Part shown: positions 1 through 6,571 of the stretch, one piece after another | Position numbering within the stretch: the stretch's first letter is position 1 | Layout of the letters: the number at the start of each line of letters is the position of its first letter | Source of the DNA: an uncultured Spirochaetia bacterium | Lineage (GTDB): Bacteria > Spirochaetota > UBA4802 > JAGODF01 | Assembly (NCBI GenBank): GCA_937967705.1 | Contig: CALCJG010000391.1 | Span: 1-28,773, forward strand | Direction of reading: 5' to 3' | Length of the DNA stretch: 28,773 nt | The notes under the pieces: generated by a model | Database searches by the model: none | Seen by the model: the letters and a program-made list of their open reading frames with translations, nothing else | Told to the model about the DNA's origin: nothing | Program-made: the position numbers and the translations under genes

Positions 1-151
1 ACAGCTTTCCCCGCTGGTCAACGTAGTATTTATTGCTATCCTTATCACGCATGAGTACCCATCCGGGCATTTGCGCAATACAGCAGGAAGCGATTCCCAT
101 CAGGATTAGTCCTGCAGCTATAATTATTTTATTTCGTGATGTTATTGACAT
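1..151 (-). CDS. Secreted or lipoprotein, N-terminal part only
   Basis: This minus-strand reading frame starts at an ATG (149-151) and runs off the left edge, so only about 50 residues are visible. An in-frame TAA lies 9-12 bases upstream of the ATG, which fixes the start. The N-terminus is a clear export signal: a basic MSITSRNK region, a hydrophobic stretch IIIAAGLILMGIA, then SCC. The IAS-Cys sequence could be a relaxed spirochaetal lipobox, so the mature protein may be lipid-anchored; cleavage by signal peptidase I after CCIA is the alternative. The visible mature part (PGWVLMRDKDSNKYYVDQ) gives no family. It is divergent from the Fis-type gene at 360. The ribosome binding site is weak. 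Confidence 0.7.
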   Translation of the reverse strand, partial: MSITSRNKIIIAAGLILMGIASCCIAQMPGWVLMRDKDSNKYYVDQRGKL

Positions 152-359
152 AATCCCGGCTTATATGATGCTTGCATTCGAAAATTCTCACCGATGCGGT
201 TTTTTTTTGGAAAACGGGTCCAAAGTACTGCTATAATGATCTTGGTAATTTTCAAGAAAAGGTAACAGGTTTTCACAGTATAGCCCTTTTCCTCAGCGGG
301 AAGGAGATTTGATATATAATACAGTTATTATCAATGTAATACAAACAAGAGGTATTTCC
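152..359. promoter_or_regulatory. Divergent intergenic region with candidate promoter
   Basis: This gap separates the truncated minus-strand gene from the plus-strand HTH gene. A perfect TATAAT lies at 232-237 on the plus strand, with only a poor -35 (TTGGAA at 207-212, 19-base spacer). It would give a leader of roughly 115 bases for the HTH gene. A purine-rich AAGGAG at 301-306 sits too close to a TTG at 309 to make a convincing start there. Confidence 0.3.
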
Positions 360-590
360 ATGTATAATGAAAAAGCAGTAGCCACCGTCATGAATAAAAA
401 GGGAAGAAAAAAATCTACTTTTATTCCTGACGGATATGAGACGCTGGAACAGATTATCGAGAGAGTAGAGAAGGAACATATTGTAAAAACCCTGGAAATT
501 ACCAACTGGAACCTTCAGAAGACTAGCAGGGTTCTTGACATAGCCAGAAATACCCTCAAGGCCAAGATAAAGAAGTACAACATTCAGTAA
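360..590 (+). CDS. Small Fis-type HTH protein
   Basis: This 76-residue protein is mostly one DNA-binding unit. Residues about 28-76 (from TLEQIIERVEKEHIVKTLE to the end) match the HTH_8/Fis pattern found at the C-terminus of NtrC-type activators: a long first helix, NWNLQKTSRVLDIARNTL as the helix-turn-helix, and KIKKYNI at the end. The first 27 residues are basic and probably disordered. It lacks the receiver and AAA+ domains of NtrC proteins, so on its own it would be a Fis-like DNA-binding or nucleoid protein. I chose ATG 360 because AAGAGG at 347-352 lies 7 bases upstream; the frame could extend to a TTG at 309, but its spacing to AAGGAG is only 2 bases. Family assignment is firm; targets are unknown. 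Confidence 0.75.
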   Translation: MYNEKAVATVMNKKGRKKSTFIPDGYETLEQIIERVEKEHIVKTLEITNWNLQKTSRVLDIARNTLKAKIKKYNIQ

Positions 591-632
591 GATCCAAGGT
601 GTTAAACCTTGAAAAGGGACCGGATATTACCT

Positions 633-1673
633 TCAAATAATCTTATATAGGATGATCAAGGCAATCAGGAGGAGTCCGATTAAAATAGCCAGATAGAGGA
701 GCGTTCTTCCATCCCCCTTTTCTGATTTGGATTCTCTATAAAGAGCCTCCATCTCGATCTTCACGTTCTCTTCCTCAACAATTTTAACCAGAACATTTCT
801 GGCCACGACCGCATAGATGATAAATCCCCCTTCCTCAAGGGGTATTTTTTCTTTAATGCGCGCCTTGACAGGCAGATAATCCCCTTCCTTGGAAAAGGCA
901 TTTTGTGATTTGGCTATATTCAAGGAAATATTGTCGTCCTTATTGGTAAAAAGAACGCGTATATTTTCCCCTTTTTTGATATCGTTGATATACTTTCCCT
1001 TTACAGGGGATACGATGATTCTCCCTTCAACGATGAACTCTGCCTGTTTTTCAATATTCTCAATTTTTGCTTCGAGTGAGGATTCAGTGCTCTCCGCAGG
1101 GATCTCCTCATCCTCATGGGGCAGTTCGATGGGAATTCCCTCATTCTCCAGATACAGGGAATTCGTTTCCTCGAGATTCAACTGGCATTGAATTTTTTCC
1201 ATTCCCTTGAATTTAGATATAATTTCCCTGAGCACTCCCGTCAGGGATTCAATATTCTTGTCCTTGATCTCGTCGAAAACGTCATATCCATCGAGGGAAT
1301 CAATGAGGTGATTGGTAAAGTCGTAGGAACTTATTGCCGAATCCCCCTCGTTATTCACAAAATCCTTGAAGTCGACGTAAAAGGATTTCCAGTTGTCATT
1401 CACCCTCGCCTTATCAAAAAGGCTCTTCCTGTTGGATATCAGCGAATTGACGTTCAAAACATACCGATTCACCACATTGACGAAAATGATGAATATTCCG
1501 TATATTCCCGTCTGCTCAATGGAAAACTTTCCCTTGAGGACGACGTCATCATTGAACTGCCCGGCAACCATCATGCGGGCCTTTTCAACATCCCCATTGG
1601 TGTACTTCAGGGCAGAATTGATCAGCTTAGTTTTTTCACCTAGGGAGCTGAATTGGGAATCATTATCTGGCAT
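633..1673 (-). CDS. Unrecognised protein with C-terminal membrane anchor
   Basis: This 346-residue protein is not one I recognise. It has no signal peptide. The last 23 residues or so form a single hydrophobic segment (LLYLAILIGLLLIALIILY) ending in KII, so the protein is probably tail-anchored in the inner membrane with the bulk in the cytoplasm. Residues about 10-50 (EKTKLINSALKYTNGDVEKARMM) resemble a short helical UBA-like or adaptor module. Residues about 180-210 are an acidic Glu-rich linker. The region 215-310 alternates short beta-type segments and may be a small beta-barrel domain. It is the last gene of a same-strand run starting at 3984 and lies 46 bases after its neighbour, so it probably shares a transcript with the STAS/GHKL pair. 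Confidence 0.7.
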   Translation of the reverse strand: MPDNDSQFSSLGEKTKLINSALKYTNGDVEKARMMVAGQFNDDVVLKGKFSIEQTGIYGIFIIFVNVVNRYVLNVNSLISNRKSLFDKARVNDNWKSFYVDFKDFVNNEGDSAISSYDFTNHLIDSLDGYDVFDEIKDKNIESLTGVLREIISKFKGMEKIQCQLNLEETNSLYLENEGIPIELPHEDEEIPAESTESSLEAKIENIEKQAEFIVEGRIIVSPVKGKYINDIKKGENIRVLFTNKDDNISLNIAKSQNAFSKEGDYLPVKARIKEKIPLEEGGFIIYAVVARNVLVKIVEEENVKIEMEALYRESKSEKGDGRTLLYLAILIGLLLIALIILYKII

Positions 1674-1719
1674 GCCTGTAACCCTTTGGTGTAATTATTC
1701 TTGAATGATAAAACATTTT

Positions 1720-2262
1720 CTATCCTGCCACGTTCTCAGAGAGGCACTTTTCGAGTATCTCGTATTTTTTTTGCGGCGGCAAATTGATGATACGCTTCAC
1801 GCTCTGTATTATATCCGGTAAATACTGAAGTGTTGTCTCCAGGATAAAATAGCCGTCCTTGTCGATATTATTAATGATGGTAACCTTTTTGGGAGGCAGT
1901 TTCGCCCCCAGCATGGAACCGAAAAACCGGATTAAATGGGAAGGGGCTAAATACTTTACCAGATACTTAGTGACGCCGGTTTCCAGCCGCTTGAGAGAGC
2001 GGTATCCACTGTATTTCTCATCCGTTATTCGCATCCAGTTCCCCGGATTATCCGTAATCTGCACAGCAACGGTATCCTCTTTTTCGCTGACAAGGATCTT
2101 AAAATAGGTATTATAACCTTTGTAGGGAGAGAGAAGACCAAAGAGACTATCATCGTCCCCTTTTTTTAAATCTTTCTGTTTTTTTGAAGGAAATTTCATA
2201 ATATCAATCGCCTGTATACTACAAACGGGATCATTATGTTGCTTTTTTAACGGAAAAATCAC
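1720..2262 (-). CDS. Unrecognised soluble protein
   Basis: This frame is 180 residues long from a GTG at 2260-2262, or 159 from an internal ATG at 2197-2199; neither start has a strong ribosome binding site, and I kept the longer form. No signal peptide, membrane segment or known motif is visible. The middle contains ITDNPGNWMRITDEKYSGYRSL and the C-terminal half is rich in short hydrophobic and basic helices. It lies between the STAS-like gene (gap about 94 bases) and the membrane-anchored protein (gap 46 bases) on the same strand, which suggests a role in the same unit. I cannot assign a function. Confidence 0.6.
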   Translation of the reverse strand: MIFPLKKQHNDPVCSIQAIDIMKFPSKKQKDLKKGDDDSLFGLLSPYKGYNTYFKILVSEKEDTVAVQITDNPGNWMRITDEKYSGYRSLKRLETGVTKYLVKYLAPSHLIRFFGSMLGAKLPPKKVTIINNIDKDGYFILETTLQYLPDIIQSVKRIINLPPQKKYEILEKCLSENVAG

Positions 2263-2356
2263 CCATATCCAGCTACAATTCCCGTCACAATACTTCTCTG
2301 GTCATGGATGCCCAAATGCATTATGACAGGGCAAATCAATTTAATCAAGTAGGATT

Positions 2357-2914
2357 TTACAGGAATTGATAGCTGACCCCTGAACTCTCCTGCATTTTCC
2401 TGATCAGACGTTTTTTGTAAAGCCTATCCAGTATACCCACGGTTTCCCCCATTTCAAGATCCAGGAAGGAGGCGATATCCTCAGGGCGAACGATTTTATT
2501 GATATTCATATAATTAATGACATCTCGATCCTCATCACCCAGATAACCTACATAGTAACTCTTATTGACCAACCTGTCGGTTATCACAGCCATGACATCG
2601 TTATTATTCTGATAATACGAATTAAAAACCGATTCAATATTCATGATGGATATCTCCGACAGGTTTATCGCCTTAACGAAAAAATCAGGGCTCTCCTTTC
2701 TGGAATCCAGGATGATCTTCACCAGAAACTCATCAATGAAGGAAGTGTCCATCACCATAATTCCCTCGAAATCAAGCAGCACCACCTCTCCATCTGTAAG
2801 GAACTGCAGATTCGACCGAACTCTTTCGTACAGAGCCCTTCCGACCGGTCGTGTGATCAGATCCGGAATCTTTATCTTCTGCTCTTTGGCAATTTTTTTG
2901 ACTTCGATTATCAT
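2357..2914 (-). CDS. STAS-like (DUF4325-type) protein with winged-helix tail
   Basis: From the ATG at 2912-2914 the protein has about 185 residues. Its first 110 residues look like a STAS-like domain of the DUF4325 type: PVGRALYERVRSNL followed by VVLLDFEGIMVMDTSFIDEF, where a central LDFxG strand and a SFxxEF helix are diagnostic. Residues about 130-185 (NKIVRPEDIASFLDL, VGILDRLYKKRLIRK) read as a winged helix. It lies directly downstream of a GHKL ATPase gene, the usual company for STAS-like proteins. The inferred job is to be a phosphorylation- or binding-switch partner that passes a signal to DNA or another protein. The frame could extend to a TTG at 3010, but this adds 32 residues without domain support and has no good ribosome binding site. 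Confidence 0.75.
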   Translation of the reverse strand: MIIEVKKIAKEQKIKIPDLITRPVGRALYERVRSNLQFLTDGEVVLLDFEGIMVMDTSFIDEFLVKIILDSRKESPDFFVKAINLSEISIMNIESVFNSYYQNNNDVMAVITDRLVNKSYYVGYLGDEDRDVINYMNINKIVRPEDIASFLDLEMGETVGILDRLYKKRLIRKMQESSGVSYQFL

Positions 2915-3099
2915 ATAATTAGAACACTTCCGCCCTGATAGTGTGGATATCCACGCTTCCGCGGTATCCCTTAACCCCAATCTCTGTTGATTGATTGTAA
3001 AGGAACACAAGGGTTAACCAAGGTGCCTTTACAGCCACTTCTAATAGTATCGACAAAACAAGCATTCCGCAAAACGATAATTATGGGGAAGGGGACATC

Positions 3100-3984
3100 T
3101 TATCCTGAAAGGGAAATGGAGATCTGCGTTCCCCTGAAAGGGATGAGGTTGTTTTTTAGGAAAAAGCGGCTGCTCCCATGCTTTCCTTTATATACCACGG
3201 AAACCGATGCATCCTCTGACCGAATGTAAATACTCCCCTTCAATTTTTCCATGATCATATTGACCTGGGACAATCCATACCCGAACTCCCTCTTACTGGA
3301 AAGATTCGTTGTCAGGGCCATCTCGATCAGCTCGGCATGACTCTCATAACGGACTTCCTTCTTCTGCGCAAAGCTCTCACGGATGCCAATGCCCGAATCG
3401 CAGATAACTAGACGGAGTATGTGCTCAGTTCCGAAGGAATAGGTTTGGATGGCGAGATAACCCGAATCCAGACTGTGTTCAAAGACATTCTGGCAAAGCT
3501 CAGATATGACGGTCACGAAATAATCCACCACCCCTCCGGACATCCAGTATTTCAGTATATGATTGGCCCTGCGCCGGAAAAGGGATATGGTATTGGTTAT
3601 GGCTTTAACGCTCTCCCTCTCCTTGTTGGGGATATCGGTGATTTCAATGACGCTCTTACTGAAAGCACTTCTTTTCAGGTAATAGCTTTCTGGCAGTTTT
3701 TCTTCTATCTGGAATATTCCCTTCTTCTCAAAATCCATACGCAGAAGATATTGATGGATTTTCAGCGGTATATTTACTAAAAAGAGCCTTTTCCCCGTAT
3801 CCCGCAGATAATTTCTTCCCAGAAGTAAAAGAGAAACCATGGAAAAAGGTTCAAAAAAGGAAATTCCCGAAAGATCCAGTTCGGAGATATCAGTGTTAAG
3901 CATTCTCTCCTGAAGACCTATGATCTCATCAAAGGAATAATAATCCTTAAAAGAATCTGGTAGTTTTAACCTTGCCGAACTCAT
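3100..3984 (-). CDS. STAS-like/GHKL ATPase (anti-sigma-kinase type)
   Basis: This 294-residue protein has two parts. Residues about 20-90 (TDISELDLSGISFFEPFSM, then a long helix and KRLFLVNIP) look like a STAS-type fold. Residues about 150-294 are a GHKL ATP-binding domain: N-box ELCQNVFEH (Glu162, Asn166, His170), G1 box CDSGIGI (Asp196), and G2 box GYGLSQV (235-241). No dimerisation/phosphoacceptor histidine region is present, so it is more like an SpoIIAB/RsbW-type kinase than a sensor histidine kinase. The next gene is a STAS-like protein, giving the classical kinase plus antagonist arrangement. An AT-rich minus-strand terminator-like hairpin lies 48-83 bases upstream of the start, so its transcription may be conditional. 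Confidence 0.8.
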   Translation of the reverse strand: MSSARLKLPDSFKDYYSFDEIIGLQERMLNTDISELDLSGISFFEPFSMVSLLLLGRNYLRDTGKRLFLVNIPLKIHQYLLRMDFEKKGIFQIEEKLPESYYLKRSAFSKSVIEITDIPNKERESVKAITNTISLFRRRANHILKYWMSGGVVDYFVTVISELCQNVFEHSLDSGYLAIQTYSFGTEHILRLVICDSGIGIRESFAQKKEVRYESHAELIEMALTTNLSSKREFGYGLSQVNMIMEKLKGSIYIRSEDASVSVVYKGKHGSSRFFLKNNLIPFRGTQISISLSG

Positions 3985-4023
3985 AAGCCATACACTTTAA
4001 TCGAAATCTCCGTAAGAATCATT

Positions 4024-4059
4024 AAAAAAAAATCTTTATCCCCACAGGAAGATAAAGAT
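4024..4059 (-). terminator. Minus-strand terminator or attenuator
   Basis: On the minus strand a perfect 9-bp stem (ATCTTTATC / GATAAAGAT, arms at 4051-4059 and 4032-4040) with a 10-base loop is followed directly by a run of U (A-run at 4024-4032 on the plus strand). It lies between the small HTH gene and the GHKL gene, both on the minus strand. It may end the HTH transcript or act as an attenuator in front of the GHKL operon. The stem is AT-rich, so efficiency is uncertain. Confidence 0.55.
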
Positions 4060-4091
4060 ATTAAATATTTCACAAAAGTCGCGATAAACTC

Positions 4092-4206
4092 TTGACAAAA
4101 AATCAATACATTTTACTGATGGTATTCGCTGTCCTCCTATTTTTTGGCGAACCTCCAAATTCTTTTCTTTAAGCTTGGAAGGGGATTTTAAATCCCCTTT
4201 TTTTTT
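4092..4206 (+). ncRNA. Candidate small RNA with C-rich anti-SD segments
   Basis: A TTGACA at 4092-4097 is followed about 80 bases later by a strong intrinsic terminator, with no open reading frame between. The predicted RNA (about 4121-4206) would fold into a 5' hairpin with stem TTCGC (4125-4129) / GCGAA (4147-4151), whose loop contains UCCUCC, then a single-stranded ACCUCC, then the terminator stem. Both C-rich stretches are complementary to Shine-Dalgarno sequences, as in known C-rich-loop regulatory RNAs. The weak point is the -10: at 16-17 bases spacing the sequence is only TACTGA/ACTGAT. An alternative is a leader for a downstream gene, but the next plus-strand gene starts over 400 bases away. 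Confidence 0.45.
4179..4206 (+). terminator. Strong intrinsic terminator
   Basis: The arms AAGGGGAT (4179-4186) and ATCCCCTT (4192-4199) form an 8-bp stem around a 5-base loop, and the second arm runs into nine consecutive T. There is no plus-strand protein gene upstream to explain it, which is the main argument for a small RNA here. Confidence 0.85.
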
Positions 4207-4244
4207 ATTAAAAATTCAGTTTTTGGTAGTTTAGTGTAATAATT

Positions 4245-4388
4245 TTAATAAAAACCCTGGTATTCGTTTCGGATAATTCTGTATTTCCGCCGATAATATT
4301 TAACGATAGTTGGTTTGATCATCAAATAATTGGCAATAATCTTGTCCGGCCAACCGTACTCAAGCAGTTTGAGAATGGTTTTTCTCAT
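4245..4388 (-). CDS. 47-residue helix-turn-helix protein
   Basis: A very strong ribosome binding site (GGAGG, complement of 4396-4400, inside AAGGAGG) lies 7 bases before an ATG at 4386-4388 on the minus strand. The frame runs 47 codons to a TAA. The protein begins MRKTILKLLEYGW and continues PDKIIANYLMIKPTIVKYYR, which reads as one helix-turn-helix of the resolvase/HTH_23 kind (LLExGWxDxxIAxxLxIxxxTVxxYxR), followed by a basic tail RKYRIIRNE. It is thus a minimal DNA-binding protein with no effector domain. A perfect 11-bp inverted repeat (GAGTTAAACTC, 4409-4419) sits just upstream of the ribosome binding site and may be its own operator. A remnant of a transposase N-terminus is the alternative, but the intact translation signals argue for a live gene. 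Confidence 0.7.
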   Translation of the reverse strand: MRKTILKLLEYGWPDKIIANYLMIKPTIVKYYRRKYRIIRNEYQGFY

Positions 4389-4408
4389 ATAGTTTCCTCC
4401 TTGAATTT

Positions 4409-4466
4409 GAGTTAAACTCATCCCGCAGGATTATGATAAAATATAATCCATTATTTTCAATCATTT
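4409..4466 (-). promoter_or_regulatory. Candidate promoter and operator of the small HTH gene
   Basis: On the minus strand TTGAAA (complement of about 4456-4461) and CATAAT (19-base spacer) form a plausible promoter. Downstream of it and just before the ribosome binding site lies the 11-bp inverted repeat GAGTTAAACTC (4409-4419), well placed to be an operator. Confidence 0.35.
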
Positions 4467-4589
4467 TTTAAGACCTGCAAAATTTTTCTATGGAATGGGT
4501 CAACTATCGCCTTTACCTGTAAAAACCCTCCCCTCCATAAAAAAACTTGCTTGATCTTCTCCCAAAATGGGTGAATTATGTCGTGAGAA

Positions 4590-4618
4590 TTGACATTGTG
4601 AATATTATTGTTTATTAA
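4590..4618 (+). promoter_or_regulatory. Promoter of the bactofilin operon
   Basis: TTGACA at 4590-4595 and TATTAA at 4613-4618 are separated by exactly 17 bases. The expected transcription start (about 4625) falls only some 4 bases before the bactofilin ATG at 4629, so this transcript would be almost leaderless and would omit most of the AAGGTGAG ribosome binding site at 4621-4628. Either translation is leaderless or a further promoter upstream supplies the longer transcript. Confidence 0.55.
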
Positions 4619-4628
4619 TCAAGGTGAG

Positions 4629-4994
4629 ATGGCTAGAACGATCAAGCAGGTAGAAGATAATATCGTAAACAGCATCATCGGCGAGGGATCCGAATTCAAG
4701 GGAGAATTCAACATCAATGGCCTTTTACGAATAGATGGAAAATTCAAGGGAACCATTGAGACAAACGGCAAAGTTCTCATAGGTAAAAGCGGCGAAGCCA
4801 TCACGGATATTAAGGCTAAGGTTGTCGTTATCGGAGGGTCTGTAAAAGGGAATATTTTCGCCAGCGAACGGGTTATCATGCTCTCAACCGGGGATGTCAA
4901 AGGGAATATCATAACACCGACCCTGTTGATGGAGGATGGCGTCAATTTTGAGGGAAATTGTACTATCAATCGGAACAAGGAAGAAGTCATTTAA
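4629..4994 (+). CDS. Bactofilin
   Basis: This 121-residue protein is a polymer-forming bactofilin (BacA/CcmA family, DUF583). Bactofilins assemble without nucleotide into filaments that anchor cell-shape and wall enzymes at the inner membrane. The core, residues about 15-115, shows the repeating beta-helix rungs: SEFKGEFNINGLLRIDGKFKG, GKVLIGKSGEAITDI, VVVIGGSVKGNI, TGDVKGNIITPTLLMEDG, FEGNCTI. Short charged tails flank the core, as is usual. In spirochaetes bactofilins are linked to helical shape. The ATG at 4629 is preferred to a TTG at 4608 because AAGGTGAG directly precedes it and bactofilin tails are short. It is followed after 33 bases by yaaR and probably heads the yaaR-holB-yaaT-metG transcript. 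Confidence 0.9.
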   Translation: MARTIKQVEDNIVNSIIGEGSEFKGEFNINGLLRIDGKFKGTIETNGKVLIGKSGEAITDIKAKVVVIGGSVKGNIFASERVIMLSTGDVKGNIITPTLLMEDGVNFEGNCTINRNKEEVI

Positions 4995-5027
4995 ACAGGA
5001 AAGGGAAATCCCCTCCGGGAATCAACC

Positions 5028-5471
5028 ATGATTGAGATATCCTCCACATCCCCAAAGAAAGAGGAAAAAACGAAAATAAAGGGGAAGAAGAAAAGCGTTA
5101 CCGGCCCTCATTCCCCCAAAACCTTTGTCACTTCCCTGCAAAACTCTCTTCAGATACAATTCGAGGGAGACCTTCAGGAAATGGTGCGGGAACTTGAGGA
5201 ACAGGAAAAACGGTTTCTCAGGGATCAATCCCAGCATGAGCTCAATCAATATAAAACTCTGATCCAGAAAATTTTAAAAACTGTTCTGGAGGACGGATTT
5301 CAGTCGCAGACTATACGCAGAAACAGACCCAACAGTGCTGATTTTTTAATAATCAAGAAGATCGATGAAAAACTGCTGGAAATAACCTCCCGCATTACCA
5401 GGGGTTCCGCCTTTAATCTTATGAAAACCATGGAAGAGATAAGAGGTTTGATATTTGATTTGATTTACTGA
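5028..5471 (+). CDS. yaaR: YaaR family protein (DUF327)
   Basis: This 147-residue protein matches the YaaR/DUF327 family: a basic N-terminal tail (PKKEEKTKIKGKKKS), then a helical core with FVTSLQNSLQ, LQEMVRELEEQEKRFL, and the family-typical YKTLIQKILKTVLEDGF, ending IKKIDEKLLEITSRITRGSAFNLMKTMEEIRGLIFDL. It has no signal peptide or membrane span and is mostly coiled helix. The molecular function of the family is unknown. The context is strong support: in Bacillus yaaR lies immediately before holB and yaaT, exactly as here. The start has GGGA 7 bases upstream. Confidence 0.85.
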   Translation: MIEISSTSPKKEEKTKIKGKKKSVTGPHSPKTFVTSLQNSLQIQFEGDLQEMVRELEEQEKRFLRDQSQHELNQYKTLIQKILKTVLEDGFQSQTIRRNRPNSADFLIIKKIDEKLLEITSRITRGSAFNLMKTMEEIRGLIFDLIY

Positions 5472-5519
5472 GGAAGTTCCGGCAAGAACCCCATCGGTGT
5501 AAAACCTGAGACTGCAAAA

Positions 5520-6536
5520 ATGGACATCCATATACTAAAAGGCCACAAACCCCAGAGAGAACGGCTCGGGCGGCTTCATTCTGCCGGCAAGATACCGCAG
5601 ACCCTGCTTTTTACAGGCACCTCCGGAATAGGGAAAAAAACGCTGGCCCGGGGCTTTCTCGCCGCCCAATTCTGCAAATCCGCTGATCCCCCCTGCAATT
5701 CCTGTGAGACATGTCATTCCATACGGCTGCGCATACATCCCGATTATCTGGAACTTCAGCCCAATGAGAAGGGGACCATCCCCATAGGATCCCAGGATAA
5801 GAAGGAACCTGGTACAATCCGGTGGCTGCTTGAAAGACTCTCCCTGAAACCCATGTATGGAAAATACGCAGTCCTCATAGACGGGGCCGACCGAATTCCG
5901 GAAGAGGGTCAGAATGCCCTTCTGAAAACCATTGAGGAGCCCACGGAGGGTACCTGTATCATTCTCATCACCCCCAGCCCGGGACGAATTCTTCCCACAA
6001 TTCTGTCCCGCAGCTTTATCATGAAATTTTCTCCTCTGAACACGGAGGACCTTTCTTCACTCCTTATCGAACAGGGTCTTGACGAGGCGACGGCTTCGGA
6101 AATCTCTCCAATTTCCGGGGGTTCCATGGAGACAGCTCTTCTGCTCAGGGATGAGGACATCAGGACAAACATACAATCCCTCGGCAGAGAAATTTCGTCA
6201 GTCTGCCGGGGAGCGGGCATACTTTTGGATGATTTTTCTGGCGTCCTTAAAAGGATCGGCACAGTAAATCTCCTGGACATCCTCATTAACATCTATCGAC
6301 ACAATCTCCTGATACTGCTGAACAGGGGTGATTACCCCACGAACCAAAATGCCATTTCTGATGATATTTTTATTGACGACCCGATAAAGATACGTCATCT
6401 CATCAAAATACTCCTGACCGTCAAGAAGGGACTGACCCGGAATATTAATATTAGAAATGCCCTTAAAGGTCTGCTATATTCGGGGTATCTTGAAGGAGAT
6501 TCCGCCAGCCTTTTAAGAAAACAAATCCCTCTCTGA
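5520..6536 (+). CDS. holB: DNA polymerase III subunit delta'
   Basis: This 338-residue protein is the delta' subunit of the DNA polymerase III clamp loader, which with delta and gamma/tau opens the beta clamp onto primed DNA. Visible features are a degenerate Walker A (GTSGIGKK, 33-40), the four-cysteine zinc module (Cys52, Cys59, Cys62, Cys65, in the CNSCETC stretch), a non-catalytic Walker B (VLIDGADRI, 118-126, lacking DE), EGQNALLKTIEEP (129-141), and ILSRSF, which takes the place of the SRC motif that supplies the arginine finger; here Cys is Ser. Length is normal. It lies between yaaR and yaaT, a conserved trio. The ribosome binding site is weak, so translation may be coupled to upstream genes. 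Confidence 0.93.
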   Translation: MDIHILKGHKPQRERLGRLHSAGKIPQTLLFTGTSGIGKKTLARGFLAAQFCKSADPPCNSCETCHSIRLRIHPDYLELQPNEKGTIPIGSQDKKEPGTIRWLLERLSLKPMYGKYAVLIDGADRIPEEGQNALLKTIEEPTEGTCIILITPSPGRILPTILSRSFIMKFSPLNTEDLSSLLIEQGLDEATASEISPISGGSMETALLLRDEDIRTNIQSLGREISSVCRGAGILLDDFSGVLKRIGTVNLLDILINIYRHNLLILLNRGDYPTNQNAISDDIFIDDPIKIRHLIKILLTVKKGLTRNINIRNALKGLLYSGYLEGDSASLLRKQIPL

Positions 6537-6571
6537 AAGATGAACAGGGAAAATATCACAAGGACAATCAA

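Noticed and set aside
595..611. Hairpin CAAGGT / ACCTTG between two convergent genes
   Set aside because: Only 6 bp and no T-run on either strand, so not called a terminator.
4512..4523. Palindrome TTTACCTGTAAA upstream of bactofilin
   Set aside because: Short and AT-rich; expected by chance in this region and not placed at a promoter element.
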